Notes: generated by a model from the letters alone, not told the origin. DNA of 64,000 nt from Burkholderia sp. Ax-1719 (GCF_011753055.1 NZ_VWWJ01000006.1:62001-126000); one strand, 5' to 3'; positions 28,911-41,104 are shown, counted from the stretch's first letter. Program-made: numbers and translations.

Positions 28911-29396
28911 ATGGATGATATGCAAGAACAGATCGCGCAACGCCTGTCCGCTCTCGTCGGGCTCAACCTTAGCGCTGCGGGGCGCGCGGCCGATATGCTG
29001 ACGCTTCAGTTTGGACCGCTCCGGGACGTCACAACGAGGCGGGGAACGATCAAGCGCGTAGGCGTGTGGTCGTTGCATATTCAATGCGGATGGAAAGTCG
29101 AGCGCAGCGGCGCGACTTTCGCTTCGTCGCCGGACTTTGCTGTTTCGGAAAGCAACACTCGCGTCACGCTTGAACGGATACGAGAGCTTGTTGCCAACCG
29201 CGGTCCATTCACGGTCAATCGCATCAGCGTCGGTGACAACGCTAACGTGACCGTGTTCATGTCGGAGAATCTGCGCCTCGTTATTTGCACTGACGCGGAC
29301 CCAGACGATGAAGACTGGCGTTTCTTCGAATCGAGTTCCAGCGGAAAGCACTTCGTGATTCAGGGCGGCAAGATAGACCCCTGGTCTCTATCGTGA
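28911..29396 (+). CDS. Small partner protein, candidate immunity protein
   Basis: 161 residues, acidic and soluble, not assignable to a named family with confidence. Noted segments are GLNLSAAGRAADMLTLQFG, VGVWSLHIQCGWKVER and DWRFFESSSSGKHFVIQGG. ATG 28911 begins one base after the stop of the toxin-like gene, so the two are translationally coupled; an internal ATG at 28920 is also possible. Position directly after a toxin-like gene, small size and acidic nature fit an immunity role, which is inference. Codon choice is less GC-biased than in surrounding housekeeping genes. Confidence 0.45.
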   Translation: MDDMQEQIAQRLSALVGLNLSAAGRAADMLTLQFGPLRDVTTRRGTIKRVGVWSLHIQCGWKVERSGATFASSPDFAVSESNTRVTLERIRELVANRGPFTVNRISVGDNANVTVFMSENLRLVICTDADPDDEDWRFFESSSSGKHFVIQGGKIDPWSLS

Positions 29397-29770
29397 CGAC
29401 AGATCGAAAGCGGGTACGTTTGGACGGTGAGCGGGGGGTATCGTCCAGCAATACGGCCGCAAGGACAAGAAAGCGATGCGGGCGCTGCTTCCGAACGAGC
29501 TTCCCGACCTACTGTCTGGCGATGGCGACGAGGTTACGCCGTCAGCGGTGGACGTCGTGGCAATTCCTTCCAGTGTTTGGGAGTTGCCGAAAATTGGACC
29601 GACGCGTGGACCCTTCGGCACTTATAAGTCAGGCGTTTGCGCAAACAATCCAAGCGGCGCTCTCGACCAGGACAGCGCAACATTCGCATTGCCCCTCAGT
29701 TTTCGTAGCGGGCGGCTCGTACGAAAAATTCGGGCTCCGGGCCTCCTGCCGAAAACAGGCGCGTAAATGA
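29397..29770 (+). other. Non-coding or decayed segment before tRNA-Val
   Basis: 374 bp with no convincing gene. A frame open after the stop at about 29427 reads GIVQQYGRKDKKAMRALLPNEL and on to 29766; the first half looks protein-like but lacks a good start, and the second half does not. It could be the remnant of an older cargo gene. Confidence 0.35.
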
Positions 29771-29804
29771 AAAAAGCCCCGTTGCTTGCGCAACGGGGCT
29801 TTTT
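29771..29804. terminator. Terminator between cargo segment and tRNA-Val
   Basis: 15-bp perfect stem 29771-29785 / 29790-29804 (AAAAAGCCCCGTTGC / GCAACGGGGCTTTTT) with a TTGC loop. A-run and T-run on either side let it serve tRNA-Val on the minus strand and rightward transcripts. Confidence 0.92.
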
Positions 29805-29839
29805 ATCTTCGGTGCTTGTCTTTACCAACACCAGAATCC

Positions 29840-29914
29840 TGGTGGGTAGTACTGGGATCGAACCAGTGACCCCTGCCGTGTGAAGGCAGTGCTCTACCGC
29901 TGAGCTAACCACCC
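29840..29914 (-). tRNA. tRNA-Val (CAC)
   Basis: 75 nt with encoded CCA on the minus strand. Acceptor stem GGGTGGT / ACTACCC (one G-T pair), anticodon loop TTCACAC giving anticodon CAC, T-arm GGTTCGATCCC. Its 3' end points towards the foreign-looking segment, the geometry expected of an integration site. Confidence 0.95.
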
Positions 29915-29926
29915 GAAGAGATTGAA

Positions 29927-29955
29927 ATTATGCCGGGCATTTTCAATCTTGTAAA
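29927..29955 (-). promoter_or_regulatory. Promoter of tRNA-Val
   Basis: Minus strand TTTACA (29950-29955), 17-bp spacer, CATAAT (29927-29932), 12 bp upstream of the tRNA 5' end. Confidence 0.75.
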
Positions 29956-29963
29956 GCCCTTTT

Positions 29964-30710
29964 TTAAGTATTTTGCGTAGTCTCTGCAAAATCTTCTGCG
30001 GGCATCGGCTGGGTACGCCAGACCGAGGTTCCCTTGACCGCTTTATCGAGTCCGTCGAGCAGCGCTTCGTGCGCACTCAACTCGTCGACGCTTGCAGCAA
30101 TCACGGGGAGCGAGAGTGTATCGAATTTCACGCGCGGTGTGGAGACTTCGCCCGCGGTTTCGGTGGCGCTCGACATATCGATCACGAGGCTTTCCTGGCC
30201 GCGCGTCATCGCGAGGTAGACCTCGGCGAGCAGTTCCGAGTCGAGCAGTGCGCCGTGCAGCGTGCGGTGCGCGTTGCTGATGCCGAAGCGGTCGCACAGC
30301 GCGTCGAGCGAATTGCGCTTGCCCGGGAACATCTGCTTGGCCTGCACCAGCGTGTCGATCACTTCGCCGCAATGCTTGAGCAGGCCAGGCTTGCCGAGCA
30401 GCCCGAGTTCGGCGTCGAGAAAGCCGATGTCGAACGGCGCGTTGTGAATGATGAGGTCCGCGCCGGCGATGAAGTCGAGGATCTCGTTGGCGACTTCGGC
30501 GAACTTCGGTTTATCCGAAAGAAATTCGGTGGTAAGGCCGTGGACCGCGAGCGCGCCCGGATCGCTGTCGCGTTCCGGGTTCACGTAGAAGTGCAGGTTG
30601 TTGCCGGTAAGGCGGCGGTTCAGCAGTTCGACGCAGCCGATTTCAATGATGCGGTCACCCGTGCGGGGATTCAGGCCGGTGGTTTCGGTGTCGAGGATGA
30701 TCTGGCGCAT
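29964..30710 (-). CDS. dnaQ: DNA polymerase III epsilon subunit
   Basis: 3'-5' proofreading exonuclease of the replicative polymerase. 248 residues with all five DEDDh residues: Asp7 and Glu9 (LDTETTG), Asp94 (HNAPFD), His152 and Asp157 (LHGALLD). The C-terminal part (about 185-248) is the polymerase-binding tail. Start ATG 30710. It follows rnhA on the minus strand, the common rnhA-dnaQ arrangement, and lies 73 bp downstream of its stop. Confidence 0.96.
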   Translation of the reverse strand: MRQIILDTETTGLNPRTGDRIIEIGCVELLNRRLTGNNLHFYVNPERDSDPGALAVHGLTTEFLSDKPKFAEVANEILDFIAGADLIIHNAPFDIGFLDAELGLLGKPGLLKHCGEVIDTLVQAKQMFPGKRNSLDALCDRFGISNAHRTLHGALLDSELLAEVYLAMTRGQESLVIDMSSATETAGEVSTPRVKFDTLSLPVIAASVDELSAHEALLDGLDKAVKGTSVWRTQPMPAEDFAETTQNT

Positions 30711-30783
30711 GGCGTGTATCAGGTGTATCGGGCGTGATGCTGTAAAGCGTGATTCTTCAGGAAGCGCGGACGATGCGTCCGGC

Positions 30784-31233
30784 TCAGCGTTCGTTGAGCG
30801 TGGCGACGCCGCGGTTTGCGAGCGCGTCGGCGCGTTCGTTCTCGGGGTGACCGGCGTGGCCCTTGACCCAGCGCCATTCCACCTCGTGCTGCGCGACGAG
30901 CGCGTCCAGGCGCTTCCACAGATCGTCGTTCTTGACCGGCGTTTTCGCGGCCGTCATCCAGTTTTTCTTCTTCCAGCCGTGAATCCACTCGCTGATGCCT
31001 TTCTGCACGTATTGCGAGTCGGTGTGCACGATCACCTTGCAAGGGCGCTTCAACGCTTCGAGCGCGGCGATCACGCCCATCAGTTCCATGCGGTTATTGG
31101 TCGTGCCTTGCTCGCCGCCGAACAGTTCTTTTTCCTGCGCGCCAAAGCGCAGCAGCGCGCCCCAACCGCCTGGGCCGGGATTGCCCTTGCAGGCGCCGTC
31201 GGAGAAGATTTCGACGAAATCGGGTGTGCTCAT
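30784..31233 (-). CDS. rnhA: Ribonuclease HI
   Basis: Cleaves RNA in RNA-DNA hybrids. 149 residues. The catalytic residues are in the expected places: Asp12 ([12 protein letters not shown]), Glu50 (NNRMELMG), Asp72 (VHTDSQYV), His126 and Asp136 (NERADALA), each two positions on from E. coli numbering. The start overlaps the stop of the upstream methyltransferase gene (TGA/ATG sharing bases 31230-31233), so translation is coupled. Confidence 0.96.
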   Translation of the reverse strand: MSTPDFVEIFSDGACKGNPGPGGWGALLRFGAQEKELFGGEQGTTNNRMELMGVIAALEALKRPCKVIVHTDSQYVQKGISEWIHGWKKKNWMTAAKTPVKNDDLWKRLDALVAQHEVEWRWVKGHAGHPENERADALANRGVATLNER

Positions 31234-32051
31234 GAGTCCTTGTTGCGTGTAGGGGAGGGGGTGGTGGCGGCGGCCTTCAGGCTCGGCGCCAGCACGGGTT
31301 TCTTGACCTTCAGCGGCCCGACGAGGCGCATGCCGCGCACGCGCTTGATCGCCGTCACCATATAGACCGCGCCGAAGATCGCCCACCAGCGGTCGCCGGC
31401 GGCCTCCATGAATTCATAACGGCCCAGCCACTTATCGGTGGAAAGTGGCGGGCGGTAGCAGCCAAAACGGCCGCGTTCCAGCTCGAAACCGAGCAGCTTG
31501 ATCCAGTCCTTCAGGCGCGTGAACGCGATCAGATCCTGGCGCGCGGGCAGGAACGGATGCCCCGTGAGCTTGCCCGCCGATTGCCGCGCGCCCCACAGCG
31601 ACAGCGAATTGAAGCCGACGATCACGAGCTGCCCTTCGGGCATCAGCACGCGCTCGGCTTCGCGCAACAGGCGATGCGGGTCGCTCGTGAATTCGAGCGT
31701 GTGCGGCATCACGATCAGATCGACGCTCTGCGCTTCGAATGGCAGATCGAGGTAGTCGCACCAGACCGCGCTACGGCCATCCGGCGTATGCAGCGCGGGC
31801 GCGCGTGGCGGTTCGGCGCTGGGCACGGTAAAAGGCGCGCTGGCCGCACTGGCGGAATCGAGCACCAGGCCGCGATACGTCATGCGGTTCTCGCGCAACG
31901 CGTCGAGCTGCGGCAGGCCGAGCTGCAGCGCATGGTAGCCGAAGACGTTCGACACCATGCGGTCGAGCTGCTCCTGCTCCCAGCCGAGCACATACCTTCC
32001 AGCCGGCGAAGCGGTCCAGGCGGGCCAGTCTATAATCGTTCGGTCAGACAT
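31230..32051 (-). CDS. Class I SAM-dependent methyltransferase
   Basis: 273 residues from ATG 32051 ([12 protein letters not shown]). A methyltransferase-11-like core: [20 protein letters not shown] resembles the post-motif II region and [20 protein letters not shown] is the typical beta-strand 5 signature. The classic glycine-rich motif I is not obvious, since the N-terminal part is divergent. Substrate unknown; it is the usual upstream neighbour of rnhA in this group. The frame continues to 32123, overlapping gloB, and I reject that extension. Confidence 0.82.
   Translation of the reverse strand: MSDRTIIDWPAWTASPAGRYVLGWEQEQLDRMVSNVFGYHALQLGLPQLDALRENRMTYRGLVLDSASAASAPFTVPSAEPPRAPALHTPDGRSAVWCDYLDLPFEAQSVDLIVMPHTLEFTSDPHRLLREAERVLMPEGQLVIVGFNSLSLWGARQSAGKLTGHPFLPARQDLIAFTRLKDWIKLLGFELERGRFGCYRPPLSTDKWLGRYEFMEAAGDRWWAIFGAVYMVTAIKRVRGMRLVGPLKVKKPVLAPSLKAAATTPSPTRNKDS
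32031..32036 (+). promoter_or_regulatory. Candidate -10 box of gloB inside the methyltransferase gene
   Basis: Consensus TATAAT on the plus strand, 35 bp before the gloB ATG, inside the 5' end of the divergent methyltransferase gene. The -35 region is not close to consensus. Confidence 0.5.
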
Positions 32052-32071
32052 GTCGAAGAATACGTCGCCCC

Positions 32072-32923
32072 ATGAAGAGTCCGCTTGAGCAGGCCAGCCA
32101 CGCCACCGCAGTGGCCGCCGCACTCGAATACGTACCGGTTCCGGCTTTCGAAGATAACTACATCTGGGTCGTGTCGGACGGCCGCAATGCCATGGCCGTC
32201 GATCCGGGCGACGCCGCGCCGGTTCGCGCCTATCTGGCGAAGCGGGGCTGGCGGCTCGCCGCTATTTTACTCACCCATCACCACAACGACCATGTCGGCG
32301 GGGTCGCGGATCTCCTTTCGGACGAACGCGTGCCTGTATACGGTCCGGTCGGCGAGGTGCTTGGCGCGGCCGATGCCTTCGTCACACGGGTCTCGGGTGG
32401 CGATGCGGTGCATCTGGACGCGCCCGCGCTCGATTTCAAGGTAATGGACGTGCCGGGCCACACGCGCGGCCATATCGCTTATTTTCAGGACGCGGATAGT
32501 ATCGGCACGCATGGCACGCCGCACCTGTTCTGCGGCGACACGCTGTTCGCCTGCGGCTGCGGTCGCCTGTTCGAAGGCACGCCTGCGCAGATGCTGGCGT
32601 CGCTCGACTCGTTTGCGGCGCTGCCGGGCGCAACCCAGGTGCACTGTGCGCACGAGTACACGCTCTCGAATATCCGCTTTGCGCTCGCCTGCGATCCCGG
32701 CAACGCGGCGCTCCACGACTGGAGCCAGAAAGCGGCCGAACTGCGCGAACGCGGCGTGCCAACCTTGCCGACCACGATCGCGCACGAGCGTGCGGTGAAT
32801 CCCTTCCTGCGCGCCGACGACCCGGCGGTGCAGGCAAATCTCGCTGAAGCCTTGCACGAATCGGTGCCGGACCGGCTGACCGCTTTCACGCTGATGCGCG
32901 AGTGGAAAAACAGGTTCCGCTAA
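32072..32923 (+). CDS. gloB: Hydroxyacylglutathione hydrolase (glyoxalase II)
   Basis: Metallo-beta-lactamase-fold enzyme hydrolysing S-lactoylglutathione to lactate and glutathione, second step of methylglyoxal detoxification. 283 residues with the binuclear metal motif THHHNDH at 68-74, the later ligands PGHTRGH and CGDTLFACGCGR, and the C-terminal glutathione-binding HEYTLSN region. The first 20 residues are an extension over the family start. Only 20 bp separate it from the divergent methyltransferase start. Confidence 0.95.
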   Translation: MKSPLEQASHATAVAAALEYVPVPAFEDNYIWVVSDGRNAMAVDPGDAAPVRAYLAKRGWRLAAILLTHHHNDHVGGVADLLSDERVPVYGPVGEVLGAADAFVTRVSGGDAVHLDAPALDFKVMDVPGHTRGHIAYFQDADSIGTHGTPHLFCGDTLFACGCGRLFEGTPAQMLASLDSFAALPGATQVHCAHEYTLSNIRFALACDPGNAALHDWSQKAAELRERGVPTLPTTIAHERAVNPFLRADDPAVQANLAEALHESVPDRLTAFTLMREWKNRFR

Positions 32924-33012
32924 CCCACCAGCGCGCGTGGGTATGCTCAACCCAAACGTATGGAACGTGATCCAAGCTGCGGATTTGCATGGTTTTTTTC
33001 CAATTAATCCGA

Positions 33013-33041
33013 TTGACGGAAACGTGTGCGTTACGTACTAT
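33013..33041 (+). promoter_or_regulatory. Promoter of mltD
   Basis: TTGACG (33013-33018), 17-bp spacer, TACTAT (33036-33041). The predicted transcript start near 33048 lies after an upstream start codon at 33026, so the gene must begin at ATG 33077. Confidence 0.7.
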
Positions 33042-33076
33042 CGGCTGCAAATTCCAGCCATTGCAAGTTGACGTTC

Positions 33077-34732
33077 ATGCGATTTATCCTAAGCGCGCTG
33101 CTGGTCCTGATGCTCGCCGCCTGTGCGAGCGGGGGACCGAACGCGAATTCAGCCAGTTCCCTTTCTCCCGCCGATCCGCAGGCCCGCGCCGACGCCATCC
33201 GCAAGACCTCCGCCGCGAAAGAAACGATTAACGTCGATCAAGGTTCGGTCGATCAGCTCACGAGCCCGGACGCCGACCTCTGGGGCCGCATCCGTCGCGG
33301 TTTCCAGATGCCCGATCTGCAAAGCGATCTCGTCGATATGAATGCGCAGTGGTATGCGCAGCGTCCCGACTACGTCGCGCGCATGACCGAGCGCTCGCAA
33401 AAATATCTGTACCACATCGTCGAAGAGCTCGAAGCGCGCCATATGCCGACCGAACTGGCGCTGCTGCCGTTCATCGAATCGGCGTATAACCCGCAGGCGC
33501 TGTCGGTGGCGAAGGCCGCGGGCATGTGGCAGTTCGTGCCGGGCACGGGCAAGACCTACAACCTCAAGCAGAACATGTGGCAGGACGAGCGCCGTGACGT
33601 GCTGGCCTCGACCAGCGCCGCGCTCGATTACCTTTCGCGCCTGCACGACATGTTCGGCGACTGGTATCTGGCGCTCGCCGCATACAACTGGGGCGAAGGC
33701 AATGTGCAGCGCGCCATCGCGCGCAACCAGGCCGCCGGTCTGCCGACCGACTACCAGAGCCTGCGCATGCCTAACGAGACGCGTAACTACGTGCCCAAGC
33801 TGCAGGCGGTCAAAAACATCGTGATGAACCCGCAGCAGTACGGTCTGACGCTGCCGAGCATCCCGAACCACCCGTATTTCGTCACCGTCACCACCTCGCA
33901 CGATATCGACGTGGACGTCGCCGCGAAGCTCGCGAACATGACGCCCGACGAATTCCGCACGCTCAATCCGTCGTTCAAGAAGCCCGTGATCCTGGGCGCG
34001 ACCGATCCGCAGATCCTGCTGCCGTTCGACAACGCCAGCGCGTTCGAGCGCAACCTGAAGTCGTATTCGGGCAACCTGTCGTCGTGGACGGTGTACACCA
34101 CCGACGCGCGCGCCACGCCCGCGGCCATCGCGCAGAAGATCGGCGTGGACGCTGACACGCTCATGTCGGTCAACAAGATTCCGGCGGGCATGCGCCTGAA
34201 GCCGGGCTCGACGCTCGTGGTGCCGCGCACCGACGACGCCGACGACGAAGACATCAGCGCAGACGTGGCCGAAAGCGCGGTGCTGGCCATGGAGCCGGAC
34301 GTGCCCGACACGCGCAAGATGCTGATCCGCGTGCGCCGCAAGCAGTCGATGGATATGGTCGCCAGCCGCTATGGCGTCTCGGTCGGCCAGCTCAAGGCCT
34401 GGAACAAGACGCGCCGCGACGCCGTGGCGCCGGGTCAGGTGCTCGTGCTGCACGTGCCGGTCGGCAAGGCGATGCCGAGCGAGCCGGGGCCGGAACGCCT
34501 TGCGACCAATGTCGGCGGCGGCGGTGTGGAACGCATCGGTACGCGCGTCGCGGAGTCGGGGTCGAAGTCGCGCTATGATAAGAAACACGGTCGCGCGCGC
34601 ACGGAAGTCGTCAAGGTTTCCGAGCCGGTCAAGGAAAAGTCCTCCAGCGCAGCGCCCAGCAAGGCGTCGAAGGGTGCGGCAAGCCGCCCGAAGGCCGAAA
34701 CCCACACGCAGAAGCACAAGTCGTCCAAATAG
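33077..34732 (+). CDS. mltD: Membrane-bound lytic murein transglycosylase D
   Basis: Lipoprotein that cleaves peptidoglycan glycan strands non-hydrolytically. 551 residues. Lipobox LMLAAC gives lipidated Cys16. The transglycosylase SLT domain has the catalytic Glu in LLPFIESAYNP, then AAGMWQF and ALAAYNWGEGN. Two LysM-like peptidoglycan-binding domains follow at about 335-385 and 415-462. The last 90 residues are Ser/Lys-rich. Length is above E. coli MltD (452). The start is fixed by the promoter and lipobox. Confidence 0.93.
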   Translation: MRFILSALLVLMLAACASGGPNANSASSLSPADPQARADAIRKTSAAKETINVDQGSVDQLTSPDADLWGRIRRGFQMPDLQSDLVDMNAQWYAQRPDYVARMTERSQKYLYHIVEELEARHMPTELALLPFIESAYNPQALSVAKAAGMWQFVPGTGKTYNLKQNMWQDERRDVLASTSAALDYLSRLHDMFGDWYLALAAYNWGEGNVQRAIARNQAAGLPTDYQSLRMPNETRNYVPKLQAVKNIVMNPQQYGLTLPSIPNHPYFVTVTTSHDIDVDVAAKLANMTPDEFRTLNPSFKKPVILGATDPQILLPFDNASAFERNLKSYSGNLSSWTVYTTDARATPAAIAQKIGVDADTLMSVNKIPAGMRLKPGSTLVVPRTDDADDEDISADVAESAVLAMEPDVPDTRKMLIRVRRKQSMDMVASRYGVSVGQLKAWNKTRRDAVAPGQVLVLHVPVGKAMPSEPGPERLATNVGGGGVERIGTRVAESGSKSRYDKKHGRARTEVVKVSEPVKEKSSSAAPSKASKGAASRPKAETHTQKHKSSK

Positions 34733-34810
34733 CGGCTGGCTGAGGGTGCTCAGCCATGTGTTGCGGGGGCAACGCATGGCGGTTTCGCTCCGATCACTTA
34801 GGCTATTCCT

Positions 34811-34841
34811 ACGCCGTCATCCCGCCGGATGACGGCGTTTT
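34811..34841 (+). terminator. Terminator of mltD
   Basis: 11-bp stem ACGCCGTCATC / GATGACGGCGT (34811-34821 with 34828-34838) followed by TTTTC. Confidence 0.8.
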
Positions 34842-34999
34842 CATTGGTGCGCGCGAAGGAGCAGGGCGTCGGAGCGGGGCTGGCTGTCCCCAAATTGCCG
34901 CGCTACGGCACGGTTGAAGGACGTCTATAGTGAATGTCGCGTCGACGGCAGTTTGCCGCCCCGTTGCCGGCATATTTCACACGGTTGTCATCTCGAAAT

Positions 35000-35029
35000 T
35001 TGGCGGTATAGGTGTTTTCACGCTATAAT
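35000..35029 (+). promoter_or_regulatory. Probable carAB promoter
   Basis: TTGGCG (35000-35005), 18-bp spacer, perfect TATAAT (35024-35029). The transcript would start near 35036, about 300 nt before the carA start codon. Confidence 0.65.
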
Positions 35030-35333
35030 TTCAAGGTTTGAGCTTATCAACCCGCACCCTAGCGCCTACCTCCCCCCATCCGTTCATCCGCCGCCCGCGC
35101 TTTCTTGTTTAAGGCTGGCTGCCGCCCGATCGAGCGTCACAAACGCTTCATTCTGGCAGGCGCCCGACGCAGTCACCTGCGAGCCCCGCGACACGGAATA
35201 GCCGCGCAAGGTGCGAGCCGCGCGCGCATCCCATCATGCCGATGAAGATGCCGACGCCGCAGCCGCGCCCAGGTCGCAAGATCGCAACGTCGGACAACAG
35301 GTCGGCACAGGGTGCTCCCCCAAGGAGTCTCCC

Positions 35334-36470
35334 GTGTTGCCGTCTTTCTCTCCCGCTCTGCTCGCGCTCGCCGACGGCACGGTCTTTCGTGGTTACTCGA
35401 TCGGCGCCCCGGGTCATACGATCGGTGAAGTCGTGTTCAATACGGCCATCACCGGTTATCAGGAAATCCTGACTGACCCGAGCTACTCCCGCCAGATCGT
35501 CACCCTCACGTATCCGCATATCGGCAACGTCGGCGTCAACGCCGAAGACGTCGAAGCCACGAAAGTCCATGCCGCCGGTCTGATCATCCGCGACCTGCCT
35601 GTGCTCGCCTCGAACTTCCGCATGGAGCGCACGCTCGACCAGTACCTGAAGGACGAAGGCGTGGTCGCCATCGCCGGCATCGATACGCGCAAGCTCACGC
35701 GTATCCTGCGCGACAAGGGTGCGCAAGCCGGCGCAATCCTCGCTGGTTCCGACGACGAAGCCAAGGCCATCGAACTCGCACGCTCGTTCCCGGGCCTCGC
35801 GGGCATGGACCTGGCGAAAGTCGTGTCGACCGACACGGCCTACCCGTGGAACACCACGGAATGGCGTCTGGGCGAAGGCTACCGCACGCAATCGGCGCCG
35901 AAGTACAAGGTCGTCGCATTCGACTACGGCGTGAAGCAGAACATCCTGCGCATGCTGGCCGAACGCGGTTGCGACGTCACGGTGCTGCCGGCGCAATCGA
36001 CGGCTGAAGACGCGCTCGCGCTCAACCCGGATGGCGTGTTCCTCTCGAACGGCCCTGGCGACCCGGAACCGTGCGACTACGCCATCAAGGCGGCGCAGGC
36101 CTTCATCGAACGCGGCATCCCCACGTTCGGCATCTGCCTGGGTCACCAGATCATGGGTCTCGCCGTCGGCGCGAAAACGCTGAAGATGAAGACCGGTCAC
36201 CACGGCGCGAACCACCCGGTCAAGGATCTGACCGATGGCCGCGTGGTCATCACCTCGCAGAACCACGGCTTCGCGGTGGACGCCGCCACGCTGCCCGCGA
36301 ACGCACGCGTCACGCACGTGTCGCTGTTCGACGGCACGCTGCAAGGGTTCGAATTGACCGACAAGCCGGCATTCTGCTTCCAGGGTCACCCGGAAGCGTC
36401 GCCCGGCCCGCAGGACATCGGCTATCTGTTCGATCGCTTCACGGCGCTGATGGACAAGGCCAAGGCGTAA
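35334..36470 (+). CDS. carA: Carbamoyl-phosphate synthase small subunit
   Basis: Glutamine amidotransferase subunit supplying ammonia for carbamoyl phosphate, used for arginine and pyrimidine synthesis. 378 residues. Class I amidotransferase triad with nucleophile Cys268 in FGICLGHQ and the late His-x-Glu in GHPEASPG. The start is GTG 35334: AAGGAG at 35322-35327 is 6 bp upstream and the sequence then matches the family start ([15 protein letters not shown]). The frame stays open to 35211 without similarity. carB follows after 156 bp. Confidence 0.95.
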   Translation: MLPSFSPALLALADGTVFRGYSIGAPGHTIGEVVFNTAITGYQEILTDPSYSRQIVTLTYPHIGNVGVNAEDVEATKVHAAGLIIRDLPVLASNFRMERTLDQYLKDEGVVAIAGIDTRKLTRILRDKGAQAGAILAGSDDEAKAIELARSFPGLAGMDLAKVVSTDTAYPWNTTEWRLGEGYRTQSAPKYKVVAFDYGVKQNILRMLAERGCDVTVLPAQSTAEDALALNPDGVFLSNGPGDPEPCDYAIKAAQAFIERGIPTFGICLGHQIMGLAVGAKTLKMKTGHHGANHPVKDLTDGRVVITSQNHGFAVDAATLPANARVTHVSLFDGTLQGFELTDKPAFCFQGHPEASPGPQDIGYLFDRFTALMDKAKA

Positions 36471-36626
36471 GCGTCAACCGACGAACGCGCCAGAAAGCAC
36501 GAGCAGAGCAGGGTGCGCAGCGAGCCGTAGGCACCACATACGGCCCACGCGCGCACCAGGGCGGCAGGTCAGCACGACAGCCAGCCGCCAGACGTAAAAG
36601 ACACAGGAATATTTAGCGAGAGCGTT

Positions 36627-39881
<3,255 letters not shown>

Positions 39882-39934
39882 GGCTTCGATTGTCTGTCCA
39901 ATACGAACGAGGCAGGCAAACATAGCTGAATGTG

Positions 39935-40027
39935 CCGCGGTTAAGCGGCGTCCCAACAGGGTTTTCAGGCTGCGCCAGCATGCGCCGCCGCCCTCGCGGG
40001 ATGCACTTAACCGCGGTGATTTTTTTT
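39935..40027 (+). terminator. Long-range hairpin with T-run between carB and greA
   Basis: CCGCGGTTAAG (39935-39945) pairs perfectly with CTTAACCGCGG (40006-40016) around a 60-nt GC-rich loop with internal pairing, followed by TGATTTTTTTTT. It can terminate carB. The 63 bp to greA leave little room for a separate promoter, so it may be an attenuator for greA. Confidence 0.75.
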
Positions 40028-40089
40028 ATGGCCGCAATGTTTATTGCATGCGGCATCAATACGGCCCCAAGCGGCTGAACGAGTTGTTT

Positions 40090-40566
40090 ATGAGCACGAT
40101 TCCCTTGACCAAGCGCGGTGCAGAGCAGCTTCGCGGTGAACTGCAACACCTGAAGTCCGTCGAGCGTCCGGCGGTCATCAATTCGATCGCCGAAGCGCGC
40201 GCCCAGGGCGATCTGTCCGAAAACGCGGAATACGATGCAGCGAAGGAAAAGCAGGGCTTCATCGAGGGCCGCATCGCTGAAATCGAATCGAAGCTGGCCG
40301 CTGCGCAAGTGATCGATCCGTCCACGCTCGAAGCGGATGGCCGCATCGTGTTCGGCTCGACCGTCGATCTCGAAGACCTCGAATCGGGCAAGACCGTCAC
40401 GTACCAGATCGTCGGCGACGACGAAGCCGATCTCGAACACGGCCTGATTTCGGTGAGCTCGCCCATCGCGCGCGCACTGATCGGAAAGTCGGAAGGCGAC
40501 GTCGCAGCCGTGCAGGCTCCGAGCGGCGTGCGCGAGTACGAAGTCATCGAGGTTCGCTACGTCTGA
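40090..40566 (+). CDS. greA: Transcription elongation factor GreA
   Basis: Stimulates RNA polymerase to cleave backtracked RNA. 158 residues: N-terminal coiled coil with the acidic tip [13 protein letters not shown] (about 41-53), then the C-terminal FKBP-like domain with [16 protein letters not shown]. Start ATG 40090 gives the standard family N-terminus ([18 protein letters not shown]); an in-frame upstream ATG at 40048 adds 14 unlikely residues. carB-greA order is widespread in betaproteobacteria. Confidence 0.96.
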   Translation: MSTIPLTKRGAEQLRGELQHLKSVERPAVINSIAEARAQGDLSENAEYDAAKEKQGFIEGRIAEIESKLAAAQVIDPSTLEADGRIVFGSTVDLEDLESGKTVTYQIVGDDEADLEHGLISVSSPIARALIGKSEGDVAAVQAPSGVREYEVIEVRYV

Positions 40567-40579
40567 CGGGGCGCCGATC

Positions 40580-41104
40580 ATGGGTCACGATCTCAAGAAC
40601 GACGTGAACGCCGATATCCGCGCGGCTGCATCGGGCGCGTCGCTCGTGCCGCATCGCCTGTTCGCGCTGCTCGCCATGTTGTGGGTGGGCAGTCAGCTGA
40701 CCATCGGCTATGCGGTGGCGCCGGTGCTGTTTACTTCGCTCGACCGCATGTCGGCGGGCGCGCTCGCGGCCCAGCTGTTTCGCATCGAAGGCATGATCGG
40801 GCTGGTGTGCGGCGTACTGCTGCTGGTGCTCGCGAATGTGTTCGTGCGACGCGGGGAAGTGGGGTATCGCCGTCTGCGCTGGCTGCTGGTGGGCATGCTG
40901 CTGTGCGTGGTGATCGGCTATTACGCGCTGCAGCCGTTTATGAATGCCATGCGCATGAACGCGATGCAGGCGGGTGTGGATATCGCGCACTCGGCGTATG
41001 CGAGCCGCTTTGGCATGCTCCACGGCATTTCGAGCCTGTTCTATCTGGTCGAAAGCCTGCTGGGCGCGTGGCTCGTCTGGCTGTTGCCGTCCACGCGACG
41101 CTGA
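40580..41104 (+). CDS. DUF4149 family membrane protein
   Basis: 174 residues with four hydrophobic segments (about 25-50, 70-88, 100-118, 145-168) and the DUF4149 pattern WVGSQLTIGYAVAPVLF followed by a later small helix pair. Function unknown. It starts 13 bp after greA, so is likely co-transcribed. The C-terminal LHGISSLFYLVESLLGAWLVW is membrane-embedded. Confidence 0.85.
   Translation: MGHDLKNDVNADIRAAASGASLVPHRLFALLAMLWVGSQLTIGYAVAPVLFTSLDRMSAGALAAQLFRIEGMIGLVCGVLLLVLANVFVRRGEVGYRRLRWLLVGMLLCVVIGYYALQPFMNAMRMNAMQAGVDIAHSAYASRFGMLHGISSLFYLVESLLGAWLVWLLPSTRR

Larger units (their letters stand above)
34733..35333. other. mltD-carA intergenic region with long carA leader
   Basis: 600 bp with no supported gene. 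It holds the mltD terminator (34811-34841), a strong carA promoter (35000-35029) and a leader of about 300 nt. A short frame beginning at ATG 35236 runs out of frame into carA; it could be a leader peptide, but nothing in it supports that. Confidence 0.5.

Noticed and set aside
29476..29766. Possible 96-residue gene after the partner protein gene
   Set aside because: No ribosome binding site, composition loses protein character after about 40 codons, and no family pattern is seen.
29622..29912. 96-codon minus-strand frame reading through tRNA-Val
   Set aside because: It overlaps the whole tRNA and its terminator; the apparent protein is translated tRNA sequence.
35236..35472. Short frame in the carA leader that overlaps the carA start
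   Set aside because: No good ribosome binding site and no arginine- or pyrimidine-related codon run that would mark a leader peptide.
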